A stretch of 64,000 nt of DNA from Oscillatoria sp. CS-180 (GCF_028330965.1 NZ_JAQMUB010000081.1:205080-269079), one strand, 5' to 3'. Shown: positions 37,301 through 46,634, counted from the stretch's first letter. The notes: a model not told the origin generated them from the letters alone. Translations and numbers: made by a program.

Positions 37301-37397
37301 CCGGCAACGAGGTGCGGAGGCTGGAGCCAACGCCTACATCCTGAAAGGCAGGTTTAACCAAGAAGCCCTTTTAGAAACCTTAGAAAGACTTATTTAG
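34302..37397 (+). CDS. cheA: CheA-type hybrid histidine kinase with three Hpt domains and a receiver
   Basis: 1031 residues. Three tandem Hpt domains carry phospho-acceptor histidines His48 (REIHSLRG), His200 (RRETHSLKG) and His348 (REAHSLKG). Then come a linker and dimerisation helices (about 460-570), and the HATPase domain with N-box LMHLVRNAIDHGIEPPKDR and G-boxes SDDGRGLD and ISGRGVGLDVV. A CheW-like domain (about 740-890) follows, then a C-terminal receiver with VEDSPTVR and Asp in AIVSDVEMPHLDG. It receives signals from the adjacent MCP. Since no separate cheY is in the cluster, the fused receiver may act as output or phosphate sink. Either of the first two ATGs may be used. Confidence 0.94.
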   Translation: MMIQDEELRNLYQVTGIERLQKLQMGLVQLEQEPNDQEVLEELRREIHSLRGDSDSVGVIAIVELSHQLETIITAIQRQELAFTLEVSDRLYQGLDAAGQILHEAVSGESGEVDLAQLQILLGSVVDTASPVPPHFSVENAAVGGSTAAFPASLYIADDELREIYRTTSEGRLQALLTNLQHLEQGHDEAILDVLRRETHSLKGDSRAVEVDAVAQLTQVVEDIIKDIQGQARSFTPDVRYCLGQGLEDIRQLVQEAVSGVPSGVDVDQALERLTQVAAGANDSVPGMSDAIESGSPSFVSAIADDELRDIFRTTSEERLQQLETNLLYLEKHPQDGATLAALMREAHSLKGDSRSAGVDSVEGLAHALEDVLTSVQRQELELDPAICDRLYQGLDAMGQLVQEAVTGEPAHVNTEHLLAALRETLPPLDTQESETEPLSAPLTETATSLTRPEPPLRRTEDIAQIDTVRVQTRELDVLMAQVEELAVTRIQVAQTSAQTNQLIDLWEAWKTSENEELDPEELTYEERLENLLMSLRSTIQDNSSKLELVAEDLRDRIRKLQLIPLSMLFQPLPRVVRDLAKQQSKAVNLILEGEDNSADKRLLQGIKDALMHLVRNAIDHGIEPPKDRIAAGKPETATLRVKAHQTAISLMIEISDDGRGLDTEQIKRTAIKRRLYRPEELETMSVSQIQRLILAPGFSTRSFITEISGRGVGLDVVQTQVEKLKGSIQIDSVPGQGCTFRLQLSTALSTANVLLVKTQGISLALPIDFLQTSLLVSPEQIVTEDGQDTLVIDNQTIPVANLIDVLELRNSPIYNWVARPAPMTGDRRPCILIKVGNEQAGFFVDELVDQREVVSKALSPILKRVPNVTGATILGTGEICMILNPSDLLKSLQQQSLSETVTPPQPETTRQSVILLVEDSPTVRTQEKRLFEKAGYEVVTARNGREGYNTLKTGKFDAIVSDVEMPHLDGFSLVAKIRELPKYDDLPIILVTTLDSDEDRQRGAEAGANAYILKGRFNQEALLETLERLI

Positions 37398-37432
37398 TGA
37401 CTTATTTATATTAAATTTTTGATGTCTCCCTT

Positions 37433-38506
37433 ATGGCCATCCGCGTTCTCCTTGTTGAAGATTCCCTTGTTGCCCTGACAATCCTGAAGCGAATTTTTGA
37501 TTCAACCCCCGATATCGAAATCGTTGGTACTGCACGGACCGGGATTGAGGCATTAGAACTCATTCCTAAGGTTCATCCAGAAGTCATCTGTACCGATTTC
37601 CATATGCCTCAGATGAATGGACTTGAATTCATATCCTACGTCATGGCTCATCATCCACTGCCCATTTTAGTCGTCAGTGCATCAGTGCAAGAAGAAGATA
37701 CACATCGGATTTTTCAACTGTTGGCAGCTGGTGCCGTAGACATTTTGCCAAAGCCAAGAGTGGGTTTAGATCTTGAGAACATTTTGCTTAGGCAAGCGCT
37801 CATTGATAAAGTGAGAATTTTATCGGGCGTTAAGGTTTTCAAGAAAAAACAATCAGCTAATCTGAATCAGTCCAATAGTCTTAAAAACAGTCGGACTCCT
37901 GCCTTGGTATCCGCTCGGTGCAGACCTAAAATTGTGGCCGTAGGAGCCTCAACCGGTGGTCCTTTAGCTTTACAAGAATTTCTAACGTATCTACCCGATG
38001 ATTTTCCATTGCCGATTATTTGTGTTCAGCATATTAGTTTGGGCTTTTTGCAAAGTCTAATTGACTGGTTATCAACTAGCTGCAAACTTCCTGTACAGAT
38101 TGCAGAGGCTGGGGAAAGGCCTAGAAGCGGACACGTTTATTTCCCGGCTGAGCGACAACATTTGCAGATCAATCTCCAGGGCAAATTTACCCATTCGTTA
38201 GACCCACCTTTGGGTGGCCATCGGCCTTCTGTAACGACAACATTCATCTCAATAGCTGAGTTTTATGGTCGCAAAGCAATTGGAGTGTTGTTGACAGGAA
38301 TGGGACGAGACGGAGCTGAAGGCATGAAGGCGATCGCCCAGGCTGGCGGGATGACGTTAGCCCAAGACGAAGCCACTTCTGTAGTCTTCGGAATGCCGAA
38401 GGAAGCGATCGCTCTAGGCGCTGCAGAGCACGTTCTCCCCATTCAAGCGATCGCCCCTACAGTCCTTGAGCTTGTCAACAATCCTTCTCCTACTGCTGGG
38501 AAATAG
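37433..38506 (+). CDS. cheB: Chemotaxis protein-glutamate methylesterase CheB
   Basis: 357 residues, usual family length. The receiver domain has Asp55 in VICTDFHMPQMNG. The catalytic domain has Ser173 (VGASTGGP), His200 (VQHI) and Asp293 (TGMGRDGAEGM), the complete methylesterase triad. It demethylates (and deamidates) receptor glutamates for adaptation when phosphorylated by CheA. It follows cheA by 35 bases and precedes cheR closely, so it is part of one operon. Confidence 0.96.
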   Translation: MAIRVLLVEDSLVALTILKRIFDSTPDIEIVGTARTGIEALELIPKVHPEVICTDFHMPQMNGLEFISYVMAHHPLPILVVSASVQEEDTHRIFQLLAAGAVDILPKPRVGLDLENILLRQALIDKVRILSGVKVFKKKQSANLNQSNSLKNSRTPALVSARCRPKIVAVGASTGGPLALQEFLTYLPDDFPLPIICVQHISLGFLQSLIDWLSTSCKLPVQIAEAGERPRSGHVYFPAERQHLQINLQGKFTHSLDPPLGGHRPSVTTTFISIAEFYGRKAIGVLLTGMGRDGAEGMKAIAQAGGMTLAQDEATSVVFGMPKEAIALGAAEHVLPIQAIAPTVLELVNNPSPTAGK

Positions 38507-38539
38507 TCCGTTTTGTTCATCACTATAGCAGCCACTCAA

Positions 38540-39625
38540 ATGTCACAAGCAGAGTCCTTGACCCTTCATTTAAGACAAGCTTTCATTCGATTAGTTGCTA
38601 ATCGTACCGGCTTGAAGATTCGAAATATTGATTACGAAAGCTTTCAAGACATCATTCTCAGAAGGGCCCAGCTTACTGGCCTACTATTTCCAGAAGCTTA
38701 TTATAGTTTTCTGGAATCAGAAACTTTGGACAGCCGTCAAGAATGGGAACAAATCGTTCTAGAAATCACCAATAACGAAAGTTTCTTTTTTCGAGATAAA
38801 GGGCAGTTTAGGCTTCTCAAGGAGATTATTCTACCGCGCCTAATTCAACAAAAGGCTCAGGATAAAACTCTGTATATTTGTAGTGCAGGCTGTTCTACAG
38901 GCGAGGAGCCTTATTCTATTGCCATTCTTCTGAAGGAGCTGATTCCAGACTTAGAAGACTGGACTATCAATATTTTAGGCATTGATATTAATTCCGCTGC
39001 AATCAAGAAAGCTACGGCAGGCGTTTATCGATCTTGGTCATTTAGAAGCGTTGACAAGACTATCCAGCAGCAGTTTTTCCAAGAAATTAACGGTGAGTAT
39101 CAAATTCATCCTTATTTTCGAGAAATGGTTACGTTTCGAACGGCAAACTTACTCAAGAATGCCTTTTCAGATCCCAAACTGAATCTTAAAAACATCGATC
39201 TTATTCTTTGTCGAAACGTATTTATTTATTTCGATGAGCTAGCAATTCGAAAAGTCCTGAAGAATTTTTATGAGGCTCTGGTTCCTCACGGCTATCTTCT
39301 TGTAGGTCATTCAGAATTGTATAGTCAGAATCCTGCTCCTTTCGAAATTGAAGTCTTTGAAGAATCTGTTGCCTATCAGCGCCCCAAAAATAGAGACACC
39401 ACCTCAAAGGCGAATTTATTTCACGATGATGGCAAATCCAGTGTTAGCCAAAATACATCATCAGAAACAGCTCCTCAAGGTGTGGAATCGATCATTGAAA
39501 ACCATAATTCGAAGATGCATGAAGCCGCTCTCAAACTCCTGCGAAATCTTCCTGCAGACATGAGAATTACGCGGCTGGGCGATCGCACCGTATCTGAATT
39601 AATTCTCGAACTGGAAAACAATTAG
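38540..39625 (+). CDS. cheR: Chemotaxis protein methyltransferase CheR
   Basis: About 361 residues from the ATG at 38540; a TTG at 38513 in frame is possible but weak. The N-terminal helical domain is followed by the SAM-binding domain with ICSAGCSTGEEPYSIAILL, LGIDINSAAI, FRTANLL and LILCRNVFIYFD. The C-terminal extension after about residue 275 is Ser/Asn-rich and not part of the core. It methylates MCP glutamates, opposing CheB, so the cluster encodes full adaptation machinery. Confidence 0.95.
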   Translation: MSQAESLTLHLRQAFIRLVANRTGLKIRNIDYESFQDIILRRAQLTGLLFPEAYYSFLESETLDSRQEWEQIVLEITNNESFFFRDKGQFRLLKEIILPRLIQQKAQDKTLYICSAGCSTGEEPYSIAILLKELIPDLEDWTINILGIDINSAAIKKATAGVYRSWSFRSVDKTIQQQFFQEINGEYQIHPYFREMVTFRTANLLKNAFSDPKLNLKNIDLILCRNVFIYFDELAIRKVLKNFYEALVPHGYLLVGHSELYSQNPAPFEIEVFEESVAYQRPKNRDTTSKANLFHDDGKSSVSQNTSSETAPQGVESIIENHNSKMHEAALKLLRNLPADMRITRLGDRTVSELILELENN

Positions 39626-39651
39626 CAGATTACTCTTTAAAGGCACCTAAG

Positions 39652-40752
39652 ATGCAAATCCCTCATTTTATTTTTGATCTGGATCAGCAGCGCAGCGCGA
39701 TTAAAGCAGAATACGTCGAAGAAGTTCTTGCACTGCCTGAGCTCCTTCTGATTCCCAATGCACCTTTCAGCATCGTGGGTGTCCTCGATTTACGAGGAGA
39801 GGTCTTGCCTGTGCTCGATTTGCGCCAAAGGACTGAAAGTTCATCACAACGCTATCAGCTCAGCGACAAGATTATTGTTGTTAGCCAAGACCAACTCCGC
39901 CTCGGCCTGATTGTCAGCGCTGTTTACGAAATTCGAGAACTGTCAACTCAAGATATTACTCCGGACCAGGGGGAGACTCCAGCTTGGCTGAATCCGGATG
40001 TCAGTCATCTCATTTCAGGCACGATGTCAGGAGAAGAGACGATATTGATGTTGAGTGACCCGAACCACTGGTTCGATAGTCATGAAATTCAGCAGTTTGT
40101 ATCCGTAACCAGTTTTTTGGTTACCGAAATTCACTCTCAATCGTCAGCCCAGCCTGAATCTGAAGAACCAGCCCCTAATAATTTATCCGCAACTGTTGAG
40201 ACAGCCTTTTGTCCTACAGCTACACCAGAAGTCCAGCAAGCTTTTCGCCAGCGAGCAGAAGAACTCAGGCGATCGCTCGATGATGAAAAACAGTTTGAAG
40301 AGGAGACTCAATCATTGGTCGTAATCGCCCTCAATGATCGCCTCTTCGGCATTGACTTTCAAATGGTCCGAGAATTTATCACCATTCGCCAAGCCACCCC
40401 CATTCCCTGCTGCCCTGACCACATCATTGGTAACATCAACTTACATGGCGAAATCCTGACCGTTTTAGACATCGGTCAGTTTTTGAATTTGACGCCAAAA
40501 ACGATTTCTAAAGATCCCAAGGCAGTGGTTTGCGAATTTCAAGAGACTGCTGTTGGCGTAGTGGTAGATAGCATTCTCGATGCGATGTTTTCAGTCAAAC
40601 CTGACGACATTCAACCGATTTCCGAAACAGCACTCGATACCGCATCTGAGCATCTTCAAGGCGTTGCTTCTTATCACGATCAGCCACTCTATGTCTTAAA
40701 TTTGCCTACGCTTTTATTAGGTGATGAGTTGGTCGTGAATGCTAACCTGTAG
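39652..40752 (+). CDS. cheW: Tandem-domain CheW coupling protein
   Basis: 366 residues with two CheW domains. The first is about 1-160 (VEEVLALPELLLIPNAPFSIVGVLDLRGEVLPVLDLRQR), the second about 220-360 (LVVIALNDRLFGIDFQMVREFI, HIIGNINLHGEILTVLDIGQFL). Most CheW proteins have one domain. The duplicated form could bridge receptor arrays or bind CheA twice. It is 26 bases after cheR and closes the cluster. Confidence 0.92.
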   Translation: MQIPHFIFDLDQQRSAIKAEYVEEVLALPELLLIPNAPFSIVGVLDLRGEVLPVLDLRQRTESSSQRYQLSDKIIVVSQDQLRLGLIVSAVYEIRELSTQDITPDQGETPAWLNPDVSHLISGTMSGEETILMLSDPNHWFDSHEIQQFVSVTSFLVTEIHSQSSAQPESEEPAPNNLSATVETAFCPTATPEVQQAFRQRAEELRRSLDDEKQFEEETQSLVVIALNDRLFGIDFQMVREFITIRQATPIPCCPDHIIGNINLHGEILTVLDIGQFLNLTPKTISKDPKAVVCEFQETAVGVVVDSILDAMFSVKPDDIQPISETALDTASEHLQGVASYHDQPLYVLNLPTLLLGDELVVNANL

Positions 40753-40809
40753 CTTTTTTCAGGTTGGGATGTTGTTGCATAATGCATCCATTCACTGCGT
40801 CTCCTGAAT

Positions 40810-42078
40810 ATGCTCATGTCTCCACCTGAGGTTTTACAGGCTCTTTTTGAAACAGCCGTGAAGGCTGCTCAACCCCATCACCGCATCCCTGATTTTCTAC
40901 CCGCTCCTCCCAGGGGCAAAACAGTCGTCGTTGGTGCAGGAAAGTCCGCAGCGGCAATGGCGCAGGCGGTCGAACAAGCGTGGGAGAGGCCGCTAGAAGG
41001 CGTCGTTGTGACGCGATATGGACATGGTGCAACCACCAAAATCATCGAGGTGTTAGAAGCAGCCCACCCGGTTCCAGATGCCAATGGCATGGCAGCAGCA
41101 GACCGCATGCTTCAGACCGTCACGCCCTTGGGAGCGGACGACCTCGTGATTTGCTTAATTTCAGGCGGTGGATCGGCTCTGTTAACCCTGCCACCCCTAG
41201 GTATTGCTCTGAATGTTCTGGCCGATCTCAATCGGCAACTTTTGCGTTCTGGAGCCGATATTGGAGAGATGAACGCCGTTCGGAAAAACCTCTCTCGCTC
41301 CAGTGGGGGACGGCTGGCAGCAGCGGCATATCCGGCTCAGGTCGTGACGCTGCTGATTTCTGATGTGCCGGGGGATGATTTGCGGGCGATCGCCTCTGGT
41401 CCGACCGTTGGCGACACGGTCAAGCCCCAAGACGCCCTACAGATCATTCAAAAATATCGTTTGCAGGTGCCCCCAGAGGTGACCGCTCATCTCGCCAACA
41501 GCACCAATCCTGTCGTTCATCCAGACGATCCTCGCCTCAGCACAACCCGCAACCACCTCATCGCCGCCCCTCAACAGTCGCTGGAGGCAGCAGCCCAAAC
41601 CGCCATTGAGTTGGGCTATATGCCCCTTATTCTAGGTAGCGCTTTAGAGGGCGAATCTCGTCAGGTTGGGATTGTTCACGCGGGCATTGCCCAACAAGTG
41701 GTTCAATACGGGCAACCCATTGCACCGCCCTGTGTCCTGCTTTCCGGAGGAGAAACGACCGTCACCGTCACCGACAAAGCGGGTAAGGGAGGCCGTAACA
41801 GTGAGTTTTTGCTGTCTCTAGCGGTGGCGTTGAAGGGGCAGGAACGAGTGTGGGCGATCGCCTGTGACACTGACGGCATTGACGGCAGTGAAGACAACGC
41901 CGGAGCCATACTCACCCCTGACACCCTCCAGCAGGGACGTCAGCAGGGACTCAAAGCCAGTGACTTTCTAATAGCCCACGATAGCTACGCCTATTTTCAA
42001 GCTGTGGGAGCCCTTGTTGAAACAGGTCCCACCCTTACCAACGTCAATGATTTCCGTGCCATCCTGATTGATGCCTAA
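40810..42078 (+). CDS. Glycerate 2-kinase (DUF4147/MOFRL family)
   Basis: 422 residues. The N-terminal DUF4147 domain has VVGAGKSAAAMAQAVE, ICLISGGGSALL and NAVRKNLSRSSGGRLA. The C-terminal MOFRL domain has LLSGGETTVTV, GKGGRNSEFLL and CDTDGIDGSEDNAGA. The family phosphorylates D-glycerate to 2-phosphoglycerate, a possible photorespiratory side route. Its 3' end overlaps the start of coaX by 8 bases, so the two are translationally coupled although the pathways are unrelated. Confidence 0.9.
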   Translation: MLMSPPEVLQALFETAVKAAQPHHRIPDFLPAPPRGKTVVVGAGKSAAAMAQAVEQAWERPLEGVVVTRYGHGATTKIIEVLEAAHPVPDANGMAAADRMLQTVTPLGADDLVICLISGGGSALLTLPPLGIALNVLADLNRQLLRSGADIGEMNAVRKNLSRSSGGRLAAAAYPAQVVTLLISDVPGDDLRAIASGPTVGDTVKPQDALQIIQKYRLQVPPEVTAHLANSTNPVVHPDDPRLSTTRNHLIAAPQQSLEAAAQTAIELGYMPLILGSALEGESRQVGIVHAGIAQQVVQYGQPIAPPCVLLSGGETTVTVTDKAGKGGRNSEFLLSLAVALKGQERVWAIACDTDGIDGSEDNAGAILTPDTLQQGRQQGLKASDFLIAHDSYAYFQAVGALVETGPTLTNVNDFRAILIDA

Positions 42079-43057
42079 TATGGCCCCCCATCAGCCTTTG
42101 ACTGAAGACTATGACGTCCCTTGGTTGGGTTTGATCATAGGTAACACCCGGCTGCACTGGGCAGTTTTTGACCAGCTGAAGCCAACAGTTAGACCACGGA
42201 AGACAAACGGCGGCAGTCAGACAGATACGGATAACACCAATTCCTTACCCGAGGAGGACTCCAACATTGGCGACTATGGTGAGGAATGGGATGGCGGTGC
42301 TCATGGACAAGCTATCCGGTGTGCTTGGCATACGCCTCATCTCTCGCTAGACGAAGCAGAGACGCTGATGCAGCGTGGGTTTTTGCCCAGTGCTTGGCAA
42401 CATCTAGCGGTTAACGGTCAACAGCCTGTCTCGTCGTTACCAGGGTTGGAGAAACGTGAGTTGTCACAGGGTCAGATCCCTGCGCTGTACTGTGCCTCCG
42501 TAGTGCCGGAACAAACTAAGCTGTGGGACACCTATCAGGGATTCCGTGAAGTTCGTTTAGCAGATTTGCCCTTGGGGAATGTATATCCAACGTTGGGGAT
42601 TGATCGAGCGTTAAACGTGCTGGGGGCAGGCGATCGCTATGGCTGGCCGGTGCTCGTCATCGATGCAGGCACCGCGCTGACCTTTACCGGAGGGGTCGCA
42701 AACACCTTCTCAGGAGGTGCCATTTTACCGGGATTATCCACACAACTCGCCGCGCTGGTCCAACATACCGCCACTCTGCCCCAGGCAAATGTTTCTGCAT
42801 TACTGCCGCCGCGCTGGTCGGTGAATACCCCCGACGCCATTCGCAGCGGCATTATCTATGGCATTTTGGCCACCATTCGAGACTTCCTCCAGCAGTGGCG
42901 CCAGCAACATCCCAACAGTGCCGCAGTCCTCACTGGCGGCGACGGAGAGACCATTTTCGAGTGGCTGAGCCAGGAAGACACTATCCTCAACGTCTATCAG
43001 GACGCTAACCTCACGTTTTGGGGCCTCAACTGCGTCCGACACCATGGCCGCAGTTGA
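42071..43057 (+). CDS. coaX: Type III pantothenate kinase
   Basis: About 328 residues from the ATG at 42071 (ATG at 42080 is an alternative). The ASKHA fold motifs are LGLIIGNTRLHWAVFD, VIDAGTALTFTG and FSGGAILPGLSTQLAAL; the last is specific for CoaX. It catalyses the first step of CoA synthesis and needs a monovalent cation. An acidic, Asn-rich insertion after the first strand (about 45-80) makes it longer than the roughly 260-residue bacterial norm. Confidence 0.92.
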   Translation: MPNMAPHQPLTEDYDVPWLGLIIGNTRLHWAVFDQLKPTVRPRKTNGGSQTDTDNTNSLPEEDSNIGDYGEEWDGGAHGQAIRCAWHTPHLSLDEAETLMQRGFLPSAWQHLAVNGQQPVSSLPGLEKRELSQGQIPALYCASVVPEQTKLWDTYQGFREVRLADLPLGNVYPTLGIDRALNVLGAGDRYGWPVLVIDAGTALTFTGGVANTFSGGAILPGLSTQLAALVQHTATLPQANVSALLPPRWSVNTPDAIRSGIIYGILATIRDFLQQWRQQHPNSAAVLTGGDGETIFEWLSQEDTILNVYQDANLTFWGLNCVRHHGRS

Positions 43058-43134
43058 TCGCCCTACACGGTTTCCCGTCCCGCAGATATGGCTCTAACTC
43101 GGTCCGCGAGAACAAGTCAGCGAGCCATTTTCCA

Positions 43135-43986
43135 CTACAGTCCGCTCATCTTGGAGCTATAGATTTCTGGGTTGTTGCCGTCCGTTGCATCGGCTTGATA
43201 GGACTCTGAATACATGCTTTGCAGGCGATCGACCCGGTTATCAGGATCAGGGTGAGTGCTGAAGAATTCAGGGGAAACGCCGCCATCCGATAGCTTCTCC
43301 ATGAAGGAGATTAATCCGCGCTGATCGTAGCCTGCCCGTCCCATGTTCTCAAAACCCAGTTCATCAGCCTCATACTCGGCGCTGCGGCTATTGGGGAGAA
43401 AGAGCGCGAGCTGAACACCAATATTGACCAAATCGTCCTCTGAGACGCCGAGCGCACCAACAATCCCGTTCGCCAAGGCAATCTCACGCATCCGGTTCAC
43501 AGAGTGACGACCCACAATGTGACCAATCTCGTGGGCCATGACCCCGGCTAGCTCAGCCTCCGTGTCCGCTGCACGCAGCAGCCCTGTGTGGACATAGACA
43601 AATCCGCCAGAGGTTGCAAAGGCGTTGATACTGTCATCGGCCACGATTTGAAACGTGTAGGGAATGTCACTGCGATCGCTTTCAGCCGCCAGTCTTTGAC
43701 CGATATTGTTCACATAGTTAACAACTTCAGCATCCTGGTTATATACCCTAACGCCTCGGCGCTTCAGCGCAGCATCCGTTTGTCGGCCCAAGTCAACCTC
43801 TTGATCATCACTTAAGTTGGACAGCTGGATGTACTGAATCCCGCCAAAAATCAAATCGATAATGCTAATGTCGGCCTGCGTAGGCTGAGGTGTCGAAACG
43901 ATCAGTCCGGTAGCCACCAGCGTCGCGATCGCGCCATACATCCACCGCTTACCTAGATTGCGTAATCGAGATATCCAGAAATTCAT
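43135..43986 (-). CDS. M48-family zinc metalloprotease (exported)
   Basis: 283 residues. An N-terminal hydrophobic segment (about 16-32, MYGAIATLVATGLIVST) looks like a signal peptide or anchor, with PTQA before the mature part. The zinc motif is HEIGH at 152-156, and the third ligand is in SAEYEADELG near 208. The C-terminal STHPDPDNRV box is typical of the BepA/LoiP-like periplasmic M48 group. Probable envelope protein quality control. Convergent with coaX. Confidence 0.92.
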   Translation of the reverse strand: MNFWISRLRNLGKRWMYGAIATLVATGLIVSTPQPTQADISIIDLIFGGIQYIQLSNLSDDQEVDLGRQTDAALKRRGVRVYNQDAEVVNYVNNIGQRLAAESDRSDIPYTFQIVADDSINAFATSGGFVYVHTGLLRAADTEAELAGVMAHEIGHIVGRHSVNRMREIALANGIVGALGVSEDDLVNIGVQLALFLPNSRSAEYEADELGFENMGRAGYDQRGLISFMEKLSDGGVSPEFFSTHPDPDNRVDRLQSMYSESYQADATDGNNPEIYSSKMSGL

Positions 43987-44380
43987 TGTTTCCTTGGCCC
44001 CTTGCTCTGCGTAATGTCCTTACAACGGATACGACTAGCTCGATTCAAGCATTGACAAAACGGTTGGCAGCGTCGGGATACACGGTTCGCCGAACCCACC
44101 TACATCTTCAAAAGCTTTGCCTGAGCTAAAGTATCTTTGGTATTTTTATGGGCTAGCCAATAGACACGTACACGTCTTGTTTGGCTTGCTGACTTAATCA
44201 CTCTGACGTTAATATTTGCTGCCAAGTTGCCTTCGCAGATGCTTAAATACTAGCGATCACTGATTTGAATTGAAGGTACTGAGTAATCTGCTTCCGGTGC
44301 ATCGTTCTTCCGCTGCATTGTGAGCTTTAAAGAATACGGATTGTTTCAGTACCAGCATTAGCACCTCTAGAGGAAAGATC
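43987..44380. other. Divergent intergenic region, nothing recognised
   Basis: About 390 bp between the divergent M48 protease and DUF4330 genes. It should carry both promoters. No repeat or structured element was noticed. Confidence 0.4.
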
Positions 44381-44932
44381 ATGGCAATTTTGGACGCAAA
44401 AGGTCGGTTGTTTGGCAAGGTCAGCCTGTTGGACATTGGAGCCGCACTGGTCATTCTCATGGTGCTGGTCGGCATTTTTATCTTCCCGGGCACAGGCGGT
44501 TCGGTAGCTCAGGTCGGTGGCGATCCCCAGCCTGTGGAAATTGATGTAATGGTGCGGGGATTAACGGTATCTGATCCTGAGGGCCTTTATCAGACGCTGA
44601 AGGAATCTGAAACCACCAACGTCATCGTCCGCAACCAGCCCTACGGTGACGTTGCCATCAAAGACGTCATCAAACTGCCCCGCAGTCAGGCAGTTCCCCA
44701 ACCCGATGGAACCGTCAAATCCTTTCCAGATCCGCGCCCAGAGCTGGATTACACCATCGATATGCTGATTACCCTCGCTGACGAAGCTCTGATTACCGAC
44801 AACGGCCCCGTCCTAAACAACAGCAACATCAACGTCAAAGTGGGCACTCAAATTCAAATCGAAGGCGATCTCTACAATTTCTATACCAGCACAGTCGGTG
44901 TCCGCATCCTGGACACTGAAGACGATGCCTAG
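44381..44932 (+). CDS. DUF4330 family membrane-anchored protein
   Basis: 183 residues. MAILDAKGRLFGKVSLLDIGAALVIL begins the DUF4330 signature. One transmembrane helix (about 17-36) is followed by a soluble beta-rich domain (VEIDVMVRGLTV, NVKVGTQIQIEGDLYNF). Widely conserved in cyanobacteria, function unknown; topology suggests the domain faces the periplasm. AGAGGAAAG lies just before the ATG. It is 20 bases from the next gene. Confidence 0.88.
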   Translation: MAILDAKGRLFGKVSLLDIGAALVILMVLVGIFIFPGTGGSVAQVGGDPQPVEIDVMVRGLTVSDPEGLYQTLKESETTNVIVRNQPYGDVAIKDVIKLPRSQAVPQPDGTVKSFPDPRPELDYTIDMLITLADEALITDNGPVLNNSNINVKVGTQIQIEGDLYNFYTSTVGVRILDTEDDA

Positions 44933-44952
44933 CCGTTGTGTTGGAGTGAGCT

Positions 44953-45300
44953 ATGGACGTGGAACAACCTTCTGAGACCAGAGCACGGCGATCGCTCTTC
45001 ACTCGCAAATGGGTGTGGCTATTCCTCACCTCAGCCATCGTGCCGCCTCTCCTCATGAGTATTACCTGGATTTGGCCTGGTGCCCTTTCCGTCATTCAGA
45101 CCGGCACCTGTCCCCCCAGCCCGCCAGACATTCCCGCCTATCCCTGTTCCCTAGGTGAGTATCTCTTCCGCAACCTCTTCAGCTTGTGGATCTTCATGGG
45201 CCATCTCATCACCTGGATGGGATGGTTCGTCGTTAACTTTATTCTCTGGGGCATTGGCCTGCTGGGAGTAGGACTATATCGGAGCTGGCAATCCCGATAA
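44953..45300 (+). CDS. Small multi-pass membrane protein with a Cys-Pro loop
   Basis: 115 residues. Hydrophobic spans are at about 17-38 (WVWLFLTSAIVPPLLMSITWIW) and 73-108, the latter possibly two helices. The loop between them (GTCPPSPPDIPAYPCS) contains two cysteines that could form a disulphide if periplasmic. Follows the DUF4330 gene by 20 bases. No family recognised. Confidence 0.65.
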   Translation: MDVEQPSETRARRSLFTRKWVWLFLTSAIVPPLLMSITWIWPGALSVIQTGTCPPSPPDIPAYPCSLGEYLFRNLFSLWIFMGHLITWMGWFVVNFILWGIGLLGVGLYRSWQSR

Positions 45301-45303
45301 ATA

Positions 45304-45405
45304 GAGCTGTAGCCATCTAGGCTTGTGCACTCAACAGCCTCCGGATACTTAGCGCATAGCCAGATGGCTAGCCGTCCTGCCCTAACGGAACTGGCAACGG
45401 CTATA
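45304..45405 (-). repeat. Dispersed intergenic repeat, copy E
   Basis: On the minus strand: TATAGCCGTTGCCAGTTCCG, then TTAGGGCAGGACGGCTAGCC, ending GCCTAGATGGCTACAGCT. About 102 bp. It begins directly after the stop codon at 45300 and lies 190 bases upstream of the bioB start. Confidence 0.85.
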
Positions 45406-45593
45406 TCACGAAAGGCCACGTAGGATACATAACGCCCAGGCGAGGCTGCGCCAACGTCCAGCAATACATCTAGTCCCCAAAGCACGACCCAACACAGCGA
45501 TACATCTCAAAAGTTTTGCAGACCGTATCGTTGTGTTCATCCATTTACCCTCTCGTATTAGCCTATAGGTTGGCCTTTACTCCGTTTCGCGCT

Positions 45594-46604
45594 ATGAACA
45601 CACTGCTGACCGCCCTTGATTGGAACCACCTTGCCGACCAAGCACTCGCTGGAGAAGTCGTCAGCCGTGAAGCAGCCCACCAAGTCCTAGCAGCCCCCGA
45701 TACAGAACTCTTGGCACAGCTCGCCGCCGCCTATCGCGTGCGGCATCACTATTGGAGCAACCGCGTTCGACTCCACTTTTTGCTTAACGCCCAAAGCGGT
45801 CTGTGTCCCGAAGATTGCCACTACTGCTCACAATCCAAGATTTCCACCGCCGAGATTGAGAAGTATCCCCTCATGGCTGAGGACAAGGTATTGGCAGCAG
45901 CCGAACGCGCCCACACCCTCAAGGCTGGCACTTTTTGCATGGTAATTTCAGGACGATCGCCTGCGGAACCCACCTTCAAGCGCGTCCTCGATCTCGTCCG
46001 CTCCGTCAAAACGCAATACCCCATGAAGATTTGTGCCTGTCTTGGACTACTCGACGAAGATCAGGCCCATCGTCTCGCCGAAGCCGGCGTTGATCGCGTC
46101 AACCACAACCTCAACACCGCAGAGAGCCATCACGACAACATCTGCACCACCCACACTTTTGAAGATCGCGTCAACACCGTGCAGGCCGTTAAATCAGCAG
46201 GGTTGACGACCTGCTCCGGCGGCATTTTGGGCATGGGCGAAACATTAAATGATGTGATTGACCTTGCGCTTTCGCTGCGTCAGCTCAACGTCACCAGCGT
46301 GCCGCTCAATTTTCTCATTCCCATTCCCGGCACTCCGTTTGAGAACCGTCATTCGCTGACCCCTCGACAGTGTTTACGCATTCTCTGCCTCTTCCGCTTC
46401 CTATTACCCAGCCAGGAGATTCGCATTGCAGGCGGTCGAGAAGTGCAGCTGCGATCGCTTCAACCCCTGGGACTCTATGCGGCGAATTCCATTTTTATCG
46501 GCGACTATTTGACCACCCCCGGACAGGCCACCAAAGCCGACTTTGACATGATTCGCGATGCAGGTTTTGTGCTGGAAACACCCGATGGGGATGCTTTGTC
46601 ATAG
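45594..46604 (+). CDS. bioB: Biotin synthase
   Basis: 336 residues from the ATG at 45594; the frame extends 26 codons upstream but BioB homology begins here. The radical-SAM cluster motif is Cys71-x3-Cys75-x2-Cys78 ([13 protein letters not shown]). Further BioB motifs are [42 protein letters not shown] and the Arg of the [2Fe-2S] site in RIAGGREV. It inserts sulphur into dethiobiotin. Other bio genes are not in the window. Confidence 0.97.
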   Translation: MNTLLTALDWNHLADQALAGEVVSREAAHQVLAAPDTELLAQLAAAYRVRHHYWSNRVRLHFLLNAQSGLCPEDCHYCSQSKISTAEIEKYPLMAEDKVLAAAERAHTLKAGTFCMVISGRSPAEPTFKRVLDLVRSVKTQYPMKICACLGLLDEDQAHRLAEAGVDRVNHNLNTAESHHDNICTTHTFEDRVNTVQAVKSAGLTTCSGGILGMGETLNDVIDLALSLRQLNVTSVPLNFLIPIPGTPFENRHSLTPRQCLRILCLFRFLLPSQEIRIAGGREVQLRSLQPLGLYAANSIFIGDYLTTPGQATKADFDMIRDAGFVLETPDGDALS

Positions 46605-46634
46605 AGATGAGGTCATCGTGCCCTTCGCCCCCGC

